From: an uncultured Rhodospirillales bacterium
GTDB lineage: Bacteria > Pseudomonadota > Alphaproteobacteria > Acetobacterales > Acetobacteraceae
Length of the DNA: 64,000 nt
Assembly: GCA_903928895.1 (NCBI GenBank)
Contig: CAIYSR010000011.1
Location: 1-64,000 of the forward strand
Reading direction: 5' to 3'
Part shown: in pieces, positions 17,787-26,407 of the stretch
Position numbering within the stretch: the stretch's first letter is position 1
Layout: the number at the start of each line of letters is the position of its first letter
The notes under the pieces: model-generated
What the model was told of the DNA's origin: nothing
What the model saw: only the letters and a program-made list of their open reading frames with translations
Database searches by the model: none
Program-made: the position numbers and the translations under genes

Positions 17787-18530
17787 ATGCGTATCCTCCT
17801 CGCCCAAGGGCATACGGCAGAAGCAAAAGTGACGTCCGCGCTCCTCGATGCGAACGGTGCGGTGGTTGATCACGTGCGGAACGGACGCGATGCCCTCGTG
17901 TATTTGCGAACCTATGAGTACGATCTGGTCGTCCTGGATCGTTCCCTCGCCGATGGTGACGGAACCGATGCGCTGCGCCGCCTGCGCGCGCAGGGATTTG
18001 CGGTGCCGGTGATGATGGTGGCCGATTTCAGCACCGGGAAGTCGCGGGCACAGTCGCTGCGGCTGGGCGCGGACGACATGATCGCCAAGCCGTTCGATGA
18101 CGAGGAATTCCTCGCCCGGGTCGAGGCGATCGTGCGGCGGCGCAATGGGTTCACCCAGTCCGTGCTGCGGGTTGGTCCGCTCGAGATCGACATGTCCAGC
18201 CGTGAGGTTCGGGTCGACGATCAGCCGCTCGGGGTGACGCGCAAGGAATTCGCCATTCTCGAACTGATGGCGCTGCGCAAGGGCCGCGTGATCCCGAAGC
18301 AGAGCTTCCTCGAGCACCTCTACAGCGGGCTCGATGGGCCGGAGACGCGGGTGATCGACGTTTTCATCTGCAACCTGCGCAAGAAACTGGCGGGCTGGGG
18401 CTGCGATCATCTGATCGATACCGTGCGTGGGCACGGCTACATCATGCGCGATGTCACGGCGGGCGGGGCGGATGTGATCGCGATCCCTCTCGGCGCGCCG
18501 ACCGACGCGCCGCACCGTGCGGCTGGGTGA
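17787..18530 (+). CDS. CtrA-like OmpR-family response regulator with degenerate acidic pocket
   Basis: The 247-residue protein has an N-terminal receiver and a C-terminal winged helix very like Caulobacter CtrA. Examples are RKEFAILELMALRKGRVI, EHLYSGLDGPETRVIDVF and ICNLRKKL, each close to the CtrA sequence. The phospho-acceptor position Asp51 (VVLDRSLAD) and the lysine of IAKPF are kept. The two acidic residues normally at positions 8-9 (IEDD in CtrA) are replaced: the start reads MRILLAQGHT. The Thr/Ser switch is also changed (MMVADF). Phosphorylation by the usual Mg-dependent route may therefore be lost or altered. It lies beside the Tad genes, a classic CtrA target. It is more likely a paralogue than the sole CtrA. 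Confidence 0.85.
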   Translation: MRILLAQGHTAEAKVTSALLDANGAVVDHVRNGRDALVYLRTYEYDLVVLDRSLADGDGTDALRRLRAQGFAVPVMMVADFSTGKSRAQSLRLGADDMIAKPFDDEEFLARVEAIVRRRNGFTQSVLRVGPLEIDMSSREVRVDDQPLGVTRKEFAILELMALRKGRVIPKQSFLEHLYSGLDGPETRVIDVFICNLRKKLAGWGCDHLIDTVRGHGYIMRDVTAGGADVIAIPLGAPTDAPHRAAG

Positions 18531-18669
18531 ACGGCGGGCCTGACCTGATTGCGCCGGGCCGTTTCAGGGGCCGGCGCATGGTGGGAGGGCCTGATGGCAG
18601 CCACCGCAGCGCGGCGCGGCGTAATTGTATGCCCCCGATCGACGCACAGATGCGCCGGGAGCGTGGCGC

Positions 18670-21450
18670 ATGACCATCCTGCGCCGCCGCCTGATGTCGG
18701 CCGCCGGGCTGGCGAGCCCGATCGGATATCTGGCCTTTGCGATCGCGCTCGGCATGGTGGTGCTCGCGCTCGGCGCGGTGGTGCTCGATCGCGAGCGCAG
18801 CCAGCAGCGCGCCGCCGGCACCGCCGAGGCGGTCGCGGATATCGCGCGACGGCGCATGATCGATGTGTTGAGCCGGACCGACGCGACGTTGCGCGCGGTG
18901 GCGGATGCCGCCGGCGGTCCATCGGCGCAGATCGAGGCCCTCATCGCCGCACGGCGACAGGCCGAGCCGCGGCTGCTCGCGGTCTACCTGCTCGGCGCGG
19001 ACAATGTGGTGCTGGCGGGTTCGGCCGGCGGCACGGCGCGGTCCGCCTCGCTCGTTCCGGCCTGTCTGGGGAAGGACCAGCCGGAAGCGGAGCAGGTATT
19101 CCTGCGCGCGATCGCCGTGGAGCCCACCGCCGGCACCGCGCTCCGCGGCCTGTGCGTGACGCACGGGTTCCGCCGTGATGGCCGTGCCGGCGCCGTGATG
19201 GCCGTCATGGCCGCCGACCTGATCGGCGCCCAGTTCGCCGATCTGAGCGTTGGCCGCCACGGCGCCGTCGTGTTGCTGGATGAGAGCACCCGGCCGCTGG
19301 CCCTGGTCGCGCCCGGCGGCGCGGTTGTGCTCAACCCCGCCGAACCGCCGGCGCCTCTGGCGGGATGGACGGATCTGAGCGGCGGCAAGGTCGCCATCGC
19401 CCAGCCGGGCAACGGGATCGTCGAGGCGAGGAGCATCGAGCGGCCCTTCGGCGCCATCCTGGCGGTGGTGATGCCGGCCGAGGATGTATTGGCCGAATGG
19501 TGGTCGCGCAGCCTGTTCGTGGGCAGTTCGAGCGCGCTGGTGATCTTGTTCCTGGTCCTGGCCACAACGGCGGTGATGCGGTGCGAGCGGCGCGAGCGGC
19601 AGCGGTTGGAGCTGCTCGGCACGCTCACCCTCGATCTTGAGAGCGGGTCCGACGCGGCCGCACTGTCGCGGCACGTGGCAGAGGCGGCGTGCGCCTTGAC
19701 CGGATGCCGGGAGGTCGCGGGCGAGCCCACCGAGGCGATGCGCCCGCCGACCTTGACGCTGCCGGGCGCACGGTTCGTGCGGATGGGCACCCAGGTTCTC
19801 GCTTCCCCGGACACAGGCGGATTCTCGGCGCAGGACCTGACGTTGTTGACCATCCTGTCGCGGATCGGGACGGTCCATGCCCATACCGCCGACCGGCTGG
19901 GCGAGGCGGACGCGACACTGGCGGCGCAGGAGGCCCGGGCGGAAAACTACCGCGGCGAAGTCGAGGTCCTGCTGCTCGAAATGTCGGACGCGATGCTCAC
20001 GCTCGACCATCACTGGCACATCACCGGGACCAATCGCAACGCCGACCGCCTGTTCGGCGAATACGCCGAGGATGTCCGCGGACGCCTGCTCTGGGACGTC
20101 TTTCCGGAATTGGTGGGGGGGCCGTTCGAAGCCGAATGCCGCCGTGTGGCGGCCCGCCGGCTGCCCGGCGAGTTCGAACTGAAATGGCTGCGGACCGAAA
20201 CCGTGCTGATGGTGAATGTCCATCCGCGGCCGTCCGGGGTGGCAGTGTATCTGCAGGATATCAGCCGCCAGGTGGCAACCGACGACCCCCTGCGCGATGG
20301 TGCGAAAATGGAGGCGATCGGGCGCCTCACCGGCGGGATCGCGCATGATTTCAACAACCTGCTGACGGTGATCCTGGGCAACATCGAGATGCTGGACTTC
20401 GAGCTGCCGGAGAGCGGCGAAGTGCGCGAGATGCATGAGCAGATCCGCAAGGCGGCGCTCAGCGCGGCCGAGCGGACGCACCAGATGCTGGCGTTCGCGC
20501 GGCGCCAGCCGCTGGCACCGCGCGAAGTGGATGTCGGCCGCCTCGTCACCGGGCTCGACGGGCTGTTGCGACGGGCGATGGGGGTGGAAAGCACGCTGGA
20601 AATCGTCGCCCCCGCCTCGCTGTGGACTGTGCGGGTCGATCCGACGCAGCTCGAGAACGCGATCGTCAGCCTCGCGCAGAACGCCCGGGACGCGATCCCG
20701 GCCGGTCGGGGTGGGCGGCTCCTCGTCGAATGCGCCAATATTGCCATCCGCAAGCCCGAGATTGACCGGTTCGGCGAACTGCGGCCGGGCAACTACGTGG
20801 TGATTTCGCTGTCTGACAACGGCGTCGGCATCCCCCGCGACGTGCTGGGCAAGGTGTTCGAGCCCTTCTTCACCACCAAGTCCGGCGGGCAGGGCACCGG
20901 GCTGGGGCTGGCCATGGTGTACGGCTTCGTCATGCAGTCCGGCGGCCATGTCCGGCTGGTCAGCGAAGAGGGCCGTGGCGCCACGGTGCGGCTCTATCTG
21001 CCGGCCGCGGGTGAGGTCGCCAAGCGAGGCAGCGATCCGAGCGCCGGGCGCGGTCAGAACCAGGCGACAATGCACACCACCGGGGAACGAATTCTCGTGG
21101 TGGAGGATTCGGAGATGGTGCGCAGCTACGCCCATAACGTCCTGGTCAGCCTGGGCTACGGGGTCACCAGCGTGTCCGACGGCGCGGACGCGGTGGCGCG
21201 GATCGAAGCCGGGGAGCGGCCGAACCTGCTCCTCACCGATGTCCTGCTGGCCAACGGCATGGACGGGGTCCGGGTGGCGGCGGAGGTGGTGCGGCGCCTG
21301 CCCGGGCTGCCGGTGATCTACATGTCCGGCTATGTCGAGAATATCGACATTGGCCAGCTCGACCTCGATCCGCAACGCAACCTGCTGCTGAAGCCGTTCC
21401 GCCGCACCGCGCTGGCGCGCATGGTACGGGAGCGGCTCGATAGCGTCTGA
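18670..21450 (+). CDS. CckA-like hybrid sensor histidine kinase
   Basis: The 926-residue protein has a membrane helix at ~20-39, an extracytoplasmic sensor of ~240 residues, a second helix at ~280-302, a PAS-like domain at ~430-535 (AMLTLDHHWHITGTNRNADR), a HisKA box with the phospho-acceptor His559 in GGIAHDFNNLLTVI, and a HATPase domain (DNGVGIP, TGLGLAMVYG). A C-terminal receiver has its acceptor Asp857 in LLLTDVLLANGMDG. The HDFNNLLT box with a trailing receiver is the CckA type, which feeds CtrA. ATG 18670 is chosen (GGGAG upstream); an earlier ATG at 18625 is possible. It sits between two response-regulator genes, so signalling to the pilus locus is likely. Confidence 0.88.
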   Translation: MTILRRRLMSAAGLASPIGYLAFAIALGMVVLALGAVVLDRERSQQRAAGTAEAVADIARRRMIDVLSRTDATLRAVADAAGGPSAQIEALIAARRQAEPRLLAVYLLGADNVVLAGSAGGTARSASLVPACLGKDQPEAEQVFLRAIAVEPTAGTALRGLCVTHGFRRDGRAGAVMAVMAADLIGAQFADLSVGRHGAVVLLDESTRPLALVAPGGAVVLNPAEPPAPLAGWTDLSGGKVAIAQPGNGIVEARSIERPFGAILAVVMPAEDVLAEWWSRSLFVGSSSALVILFLVLATTAVMRCERRERQRLELLGTLTLDLESGSDAAALSRHVAEAACALTGCREVAGEPTEAMRPPTLTLPGARFVRMGTQVLASPDTGGFSAQDLTLLTILSRIGTVHAHTADRLGEADATLAAQEARAENYRGEVEVLLLEMSDAMLTLDHHWHITGTNRNADRLFGEYAEDVRGRLLWDVFPELVGGPFEAECRRVAARRLPGEFELKWLRTETVLMVNVHPRPSGVAVYLQDISRQVATDDPLRDGAKMEAIGRLTGGIAHDFNNLLTVILGNIEMLDFELPESGEVREMHEQIRKAALSAAERTHQMLAFARRQPLAPREVDVGRLVTGLDGLLRRAMGVESTLEIVAPASLWTVRVDPTQLENAIVSLAQNARDAIPAGRGGRLLVECANIAIRKPEIDRFGELRPGNYVVISLSDNGVGIPRDVLGKVFEPFFTTKSGGQGTGLGLAMVYGFVMQSGGHVRLVSEEGRGATVRLYLPAAGEVAKRGSDPSAGRGQNQATMHTTGERILVVEDSEMVRSYAHNVLVSLGYGVTSVSDGADAVARIEAGERPNLLLTDVLLANGMDGVRVAAEVVRRLPGLPVIYMSGYVENIDIGQLDLDPQRNLLLKPFRRTALARMVRERLDSV

Positions 21451-21592
21451 CCATACTATCGGCGGCCCGAAACAAGCCGAATGCATGATCACCGCAACTA
21501 TTCGAAAATCGAACGAAGGCCAATTTGGGGCCGTGACGTCGGACGTTTCACGGATTGTTGCGCCGGTCCGGATCGCGTGTTAACGATTCGCC

Positions 21593-22390
21593 ATGAAATT
21601 TGACAATTCTATCCCCGGAAGCAACGTTGATCTGGTGCCGGAGCCCACGGTGTTGCTGGTCGAGGATCATCCCGACGTGGCGTAGACGATCGTGCGCTTC
21701 ATCGAGCGCAGCGGCCTGCGGATCGACTGGGCCAAGAACGGCGCCGAGGCCATCCGCATGAAGGACAGCTTGCGCCCCGATATCGTGCTGGTCGATCTGA
21801 CCCTGCCGGATGTCGATGGCGGCAAACTGGTCAAGCGCTTCGCCGACCAGGGCGACTGCGGCGTCATCGTCGTATCCGGACGGGCCGACGAGGTCGAACG
21901 CATCGTCGGGATCGAACTCGGGGCCGACGACTATGTGACCAAGCCACCGCCGCTGCGTGAACTGCTGGCCCGCATCCGCGCGGTGCATCGCCGCACCTTG
22001 CGGGCGGCGCCCCCGGCGAGCGAACCGATCGCGCCACCGAGCCCGGCGCCCGCCGAGATTGTGCTGGGCGGCACCCGGATCGACCTGCGGCGGCGCACGG
22101 CCATCAACGCCGCACTGGGCGCGGTGCATCTGACGGCCGCCGAGTTCGCCGCCCTGGAACTGCTGGTCGGTTCGGCGCCGAACCCGGTGTCGCGGGAGAC
22201 GTTGTGCAGCCACGCGCTGCGCCGGCCGTATCATGCCGAGGACCGGGGCGTGGATCAGCTGATTCTGAGCCTTCGGCGCAAGCTGTTTGCCGACGACTCC
22301 GCGCTCAGCGTGATCGTCTCGGTCCGCGGGCAAGGCTATGCTATCGCCGCCGACCGGGACTTGATGCTGGCGCCCGACCCGGGCGCATAG
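21593..22390 (+). pseudogene. OmpR-family response regulator interrupted by an in-frame amber codon
   Basis: From ATG 21593 the frame encodes MKFDNSIPG...TVLLVEDHPDVA and then hits TAG at 21683-21685 (codon 31), after which it continues without interruption to 22390. The downstream part holds a normal receiver (acceptor Asp68 in VLVDLTLPD, Lys in VTKPPP) and a winged-helix domain (LTAAEFAALELLVGS). A single C-to-T change of CAG would give the stop, and Gln fits that helix position. Without read-through, only a protein starting at GTG 21692 could be made, lacking the acidic pocket. It is a recent pseudogene, a reduced regulator or a sequence error. The kinase gene ends 142 bases upstream. Confidence 0.75.
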
Positions 22391-22448
22391 ACGGATTTTG
22401 GCGCGCGAGGCGTCAGGACGGCGTCTGCTGACAGGCGGGAGACATTCA

Positions 22449-23141
22449 ATGGGGCCACCGCGGTGGCTTGCGATCGCCCTGCTGGTCTGGGGTGCAGGCA
22501 CGCCTGGCGCCCCGGGCGCGGCAGCCTCGCCGCTGTCGGACGCGCTCTCGTGCAACGACGCCGCGGTCGTGGCGGAGCGGGCCCACGCGTTGCCCCAGGG
22601 GCTGCTCGGGGCGATCGGACGGGTGGAGAGCGGGCGATCGGATATTGTCAGCGGCGCGGTCTTGCCCTGGCCCTGGACCATCAATGTTGCCGGCACCGGC
22701 CGGACCTTCGCCGACAAGGCCACCGCGCTGCGAACGGTCGCGGCCCTGCAGCAGGCCGGCTTCCGATCGATCGATGTCGGCTGCTTCCAGATCAACCTGC
22801 TGCATCATCCGGCTGCCTTCGCCTCGCTCGATCAGGCCTTCGATCCGCAGGTCAATGCGACCTACGCGGCAGGCTTCCTGCGCCGGCTGCTGGCGCGCGA
22901 GCAGTCATGGGAGGCCGCGATCGCCTTCTACCATTCCTCCACGCCCGGACTGGCCGATCGCTATCGGGCCCAGGTGCTGGCGAGTTGGGGCGCCGAGCAA
23001 GGCGCGGCCCGACCAGCGGCTGCGACGGGCCCGCGGGTCGCCACCATGACTGGGGAAGTGAAAGTCTGGACGATGACACGTCAGGTATTGGGGATCGGGG
23101 TGTGGACGGCGGTGAATCCTGGCATCCGCACGACAAAGTGA
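22449..23141 (+). CDS. Secreted lytic transglycosylase (SLT-like)
   Basis: The 230-residue precursor has a signal peptide (LAIALLVWGAGTPGAPGAAA) and a lysozyme-like transglycosylase domain. The catalytic Glu60 is in GAIGRVESGR; VGCFQINLLHHP and the AAIAFYHSS segment are typical. It should cleave peptidoglycan glycan strands, probably to make room for the pilus or its secretin. ATG 22449 is set by GGGAGA upstream. The protein carries a ~45-residue tail after the domain. It lies just before the flp promoter. Confidence 0.82.
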   Translation: MGPPRWLAIALLVWGAGTPGAPGAAASPLSDALSCNDAAVVAERAHALPQGLLGAIGRVESGRSDIVSGAVLPWPWTINVAGTGRTFADKATALRTVAALQQAGFRSIDVGCFQINLLHHPAAFASLDQAFDPQVNATYAAGFLRRLLAREQSWEAAIAFYHSSTPGLADRYRAQVLASWGAEQGAARPAAATGPRVATMTGEVKVWTMTRQVLGIGVWTAVNPGIRTTK

Positions 23142-23167
23142 CAAAACGTAAAACGAGGGCGAAGACC

Positions 23168-23182
23168 TTAACATCGACTTAA
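23168..23182 (+). promoter_or_regulatory. Canonical CtrA-binding box upstream of flp
   Basis: TTAA (23168-23171), exactly seven bases, and TTAA (23179-23182) match the full CtrA consensus TTAA-N7-TTAA. It lies 106 bases before the flp start codon. In Caulobacter the pilin gene pilA is activated by CtrA through such a box. The match is read directly; binding is inference. Confidence 0.75.
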
Positions 23183-23288
23183 CGCCACAGGGGCTCATAT
23201 GTCCTCGCCCGATGGACAAAACCAAGGGCATCCGCAGCCTTGGCGGCCCCACGGAAACGGATCTCACCGACACACACAGGAGATAAAA

Positions 23289-23483
23289 ATGTTCGCTTTC
23301 GTCAAGAAGTTCCGCTCGTTCGTTGCTGGCGACCGCCGTGGCGTGACGGCCCTCGAATACGGCCTGATCGCGGCCGTCATCGGCGGCGTCGTGATCACCG
23401 CTGCCACCAACTTCGGCACCAGCCTGAGCAGCGCCTACAGCACCATCGGCTCGGCCCTGACCACGAAGGCTGCGGGCATCTAA
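23289..23483 (+). CDS. flp: Flp/Fap-type major pilin
   Basis: The 64-residue prepilin has a basic leader ending at Gly18, then VTALEYGLIAAVIGG with Glu23-Tyr24 at +5/+6: the Flp class IVb processing site. A hydrophobic helix and a short Ser/Thr/Ala-rich tail follow. TadV should cut after Gly18. AGGAGA precedes ATG 23289. It heads the Tad operon under a CtrA box. The ~100-base gap to tadV is larger than the others downstream, which fits separate high expression of the pilin, but no terminator is obvious there. Confidence 0.93.
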   Translation: MFAFVKKFRSFVAGDRRGVTALEYGLIAAVIGGVVITAATNFGTSLSSAYSTIGSALTTKAAGI

Positions 23484-23585
23484 GTTCCGGTCGACGCTTC
23501 ACGCGGGATCCGGCCGGCGGGGCCGCCACTCTGCCACGCCGTGCCGGCTCCCGCGAGGACTGCGTCCGCACCTGGAGCGCCAAAG

Positions 23586-24110
23586 ATGATCAACGATCCG
23601 GTCCTGCATTCGCTGCACCAGGGCGCTTTGATCGTCGGCGCTTTGACCCTTTGCTGTGCTGCACTGCATGACATCGCCGCGCGCACCATTCCCAATACCG
23701 CCTGCGCCATCCTCGCCGTGCTCGGCATCGGCCTGCATCTGGCGGATGGGTCGATCCTGATCTCGCTGCTCTTTGCCACGCTGGTCTTTTGCGGCTGCAC
23801 GTTCTGCTGGCTGCGCGGCTGGATGGGCGGCGGCGATGTGAAGTTGCTGGCGGCTTCTTCCCTCCTGGTGCCACCCGCCGCGGTCGGCACGATGATCGTG
23901 GCGACCGCGATGTTCGGCGGCGCTGTCGCCGTGATCTATCTCGTCGCACGCAGCATTGCACGGCGGATTCCCCTGCAAGCCCCTCCCGCCCGCAGAACTC
24001 TGCTTGCGCGCGTGCTGCGGGCGGAGCATTGGAGGTTGCTCCGCGGGGCGCCGCTGCCTTACGGTTCCGCCATCGCCGCCGGAACGCTGTTCGTCCTCTT
24101 TCCAGGCTAA
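23586..24110 (+). CDS. tadV: Prepilin peptidase (TadV/CpaA)
   Basis: The 174-residue polytopic aspartic protease has its two catalytic aspartates at Asp29 (ALHDIAARTIPN) and Asp84 (GWMGGGDVKLL, the GxGD motif). It lacks the methyltransferase domain, as TadV/CpaA enzymes do. It should process Flp and the TadE-like pilins in the inner membrane. ATG 23586 has GGAG upstream; longer in-frame starts are less likely. It is followed 6 bases later by the rcpC/cpaB gene. Confidence 0.9.
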   Translation: MINDPVLHSLHQGALIVGALTLCCAALHDIAARTIPNTACAILAVLGIGLHLADGSILISLLFATLVFCGCTFCWLRGWMGGGDVKLLAASSLLVPPAAVGTMIVATAMFGGAVAVIYLVARSIARRIPLQAPPARRTLLARVLRAEHWRLLRGAPLPYGSAIAAGTLFVLFPG

Positions 24111-24116
24111 ATCAAT

Positions 24117-25001
24117 ATGCTGCTCCGTATAACCGTGTTCGTGATGATGTCGCTGGGCCTGCTCGGCTTCGGCACTGTCGCGTGGTTGAGCATGCAGCCG
24201 CCGGCCCCGTCAGCTGCCGATGGCGGCCAGCCGGTCCCGCCGCCGGTGGTGATGGAGACCATCCTGATCGCCGGGCGCGACCTGCAGGCGGGCGCCCTGC
24301 TGAAGCCGGATGATGTCGGAACCGCCCAGGTGCCGCACGACAAATTGCCGGACGGCGCTGCGCTCGATACCTCGGCCAGCCGCCGTGTCCTGGTCGGCGG
24401 CATGATCCGCAAGCGGATTACCGCCGGCGAGACCCTGTTGCAGCGTGACATGCTGCGCCCCGGCGAGCACGGTTTTCTCGCCGCCGTACTCTCGACCGGG
24501 ATGCGGGCGGCGACGATCGGCGTCGACGCCATCACCGGCTCGGCCGGCTTGATCTGGCCGGGCGACCACGTCGACGTTCTCCTGACCCATGAGCTGACCG
24601 ATCCCAACCGCTCGGCCGGGCAGCGGGTCGCAGCCGAGACGGTGCTCGCCGATGTCCGCGTGATCGCGATCGATCAACAGCTGGTGCAAGGCGCCGCCCC
24701 GGGCAGCAGCGAGGCCAAGTCCGCCACCACCGTGACCCTCGAAGTGACCGGCCGCCAGGCCGAGCAGGTCTCGGTGGCGACCCGGTTGGGGCGTCTGTCG
24801 CTGGTGGTGCGCGCGGCACGAACCGCCGAACCCGAGCTGGCCGCTCCTAGCTCGGTCAAAGGCGACCCGCAGCCACCGGGCATCACCTGGGCCGGCGACG
24901 TCTCGCCCGCGCTCTCCATCGGTGCGACGTCGACCAAGCCAATCCCCAATGTCGTGCGTATCTACCGCGGCAATGCCGACGGACAGGAGTACAAGTTCTG
25001 A
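24117..25001 (+). CDS. cpaB: Flp pilus assembly protein CpaB/RcpC
   Basis: The 294-residue protein has one N-terminal membrane segment (LLRITVFVMMSLGLLGFGTV), then a SAF-domain-like region (LIAGRDLQAGALLKPDDV, followed by GGMIRKRITAGETLL) and the RcpC C-terminal part (GDHVDVLLTHE). It is a periplasmic component that works with the secretin. Its stop overlaps the secretin start by one base (TGATG, ATG 25001), so the two are translationally coupled. Length and domain order are normal. Confidence 0.9.
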   Translation: MLLRITVFVMMSLGLLGFGTVAWLSMQPPAPSAADGGQPVPPPVVMETILIAGRDLQAGALLKPDDVGTAQVPHDKLPDGAALDTSASRRVLVGGMIRKRITAGETLLQRDMLRPGEHGFLAAVLSTGMRAATIGVDAITGSAGLIWPGDHVDVLLTHELTDPNRSAGQRVAAETVLADVRVIAIDQQLVQGAAPGSSEAKSATTVTLEVTGRQAEQVSVATRLGRLSLVVRAARTAEPELAAPSSVKGDPQPPGITWAGDVSPALSIGATSTKPIPNVVRIYRGNADGQEYKF

Positions 25002-26407
25002 TGAAGCGCCGAACCGGGGCGGCCGTTCGCCTCATCTTCTGCGCGGTGTTGATCGCCGCCGCCGCGGCGCATGCCGCCGGGCCGGCGCCCAGTCCAGCCT
25101 TGACACCGCAGCCGGCCGGTCTCTCGCAGTCCATCATCGTCGAGGCCGGCACCGGGCGCGTCATCATGCTCCCCGGATCGATCGCGAATGTGTTCGTCTC
25201 GGACCCCAAGGTGGTCGAGGTGCGGCCGGCCAGCCCGACCAGCCTGTTCATCTTCGGCGTCGCCGTGGGTCGCACCTCGGTCGCCACGCTGGATGCCGAC
25301 GGACATCTGGTGCGGCAGCTCGAGGTGACGGTGCGGCCGTCCGCGGCGGCGTCGAGCGAGGCATCGCAGGCGATCGCGCGGGCGCTTCCGCAGACCGGGG
25401 CCAAGGTGGAAACCCAGCCCCGGCGGCTTGTGGTCACCGGCCGCGCCGCCACGCCGGCGGAAGCCCAGGCGGCCGGCAGCGCGGCCGCGGCCTATGCCGG
25501 CGAAGGTCAGACCGTCGACAATCAGATGCGGGTGCCGTCCGACATCCAGGTCGGGCTGCGCGTCCGGATCGCCGAGGTCTCCCGCAACGTGACCCGGGCA
25601 CTCGGCATCAACTGGACTGCGATCGGAAATATCGGCCGGCTCGGGCTCGGCCTGGTTACCAACAACGCAATCGCGGTCTCGTCGGGCGCCGCCTCGCTGC
25701 TGCACGGGACCTATGCGGACAAGGGCGGCAACAGCATCAATGGCCTGATCGACGCTCTCGCCAACGACAATCTCATCCGCGTGCTGGCGGAACCCAATCT
25801 CACCGCGATGAGCGGCGAATCCGCCAGCTTCCTCGTCGGCGGCGAATTTCCCGTCCCGGTCTCGCAGCAGGGCGGCACGCTGACGGTCGAGTTCAAACAA
25901 TACGGCGTCGCGCTCGCCTTCGTCCCCACCGTGATGTCGGGTGATCGCATCCGCATCAAGGTGCGCCCCGAGGTCAGCCAGTTGACAACCCAGGGCGCGG
26001 TGCAGATCAGCAGCGGGGTCAACGCGATCTCGATCCCGGCGCTGACGGTGCGCCGCGCCGAGACCACGATCGAGCTGGGCAGCGGCCAGAGCTTTGCGAT
26101 GGCGGGGCTGTTGATGGACACCTCGAACCAGGCGGTGAACGCCCTGCCCGGCCTCGGCGAGCTGCCGGTGCTGGGCGCGCTGTTCCGCTCGGATGCCTAT
26201 GTGCGCAACGAGACCGAGCTCGTCATCATCGTGACCCCCTATATCACCCGTCCGGTGAGCGACCCGGCCCAGTTGCGGGCGCCGACCGACGGCGTATTCC
26301 CCCCCACCGACTTCGAGCGGCTGCTGCTGCTGCGCCAGGTCAGCCACGGATCGACCGCGCGGCAGGCGCAGCGGCTGCCCGGCCAGGCAGGATTTGTCGT
26401 CGAATGA
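25001..26407 (+). CDS. cpaC: Tad secretin (CpaC/RcpA)
   Basis: The 468-residue outer-membrane secretin has a signal peptide (LIFCAVLIAAAAAHAAGPA), a pilus-specific N-domain (GRVIMLPGSIANVFVSDPKV), a BON-like segment, and a secretin domain with LRVRIAEVSRNVTRALGINW and the signature VLAEPNLTAMSGESASFLVG. It ends with LPGLGELPVLGALFRSD and VIIVTPYITRPV, typical of the family. It forms the outer-membrane pore for the pilus. Its end overlaps the next gene by 4 bases (ATGA). Confidence 0.93.
   Translation: MKRRTGAAVRLIFCAVLIAAAAAHAAGPAPSPALTPQPAGLSQSIIVEAGTGRVIMLPGSIANVFVSDPKVVEVRPASPTSLFIFGVAVGRTSVATLDADGHLVRQLEVTVRPSAAASSEASQAIARALPQTGAKVETQPRRLVVTGRAATPAEAQAAGSAAAAYAGEGQTVDNQMRVPSDIQVGLRVRIAEVSRNVTRALGINWTAIGNIGRLGLGLVTNNAIAVSSGAASLLHGTYADKGGNSINGLIDALANDNLIRVLAEPNLTAMSGESASFLVGGEFPVPVSQQGGTLTVEFKQYGVALAFVPTVMSGDRIRIKVRPEVSQLTTQGAVQISSGVNAISIPALTVRRAETTIELGSGQSFAMAGLLMDTSNQAVNALPGLGELPVLGALFRSDAYVRNETELVIIVTPYITRPVSDPAQLRAPTDGVFPPTDFERLLLLRQVSHGSTARQAQRLPGQAGFVVE

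Noticed and set aside
18454-21492. A 1012-codon antisense frame over the hybrid kinase
   Set aside because: A shadow of the kinase gene, whose His-kinase and receiver motifs are unambiguous on the plus strand.
21501-21513. Small palindrome TTCGA-AAA-TCGAA before the broken regulator
   Set aside because: Too short to separate from chance, with no second copy found near other regulated genes in the window.
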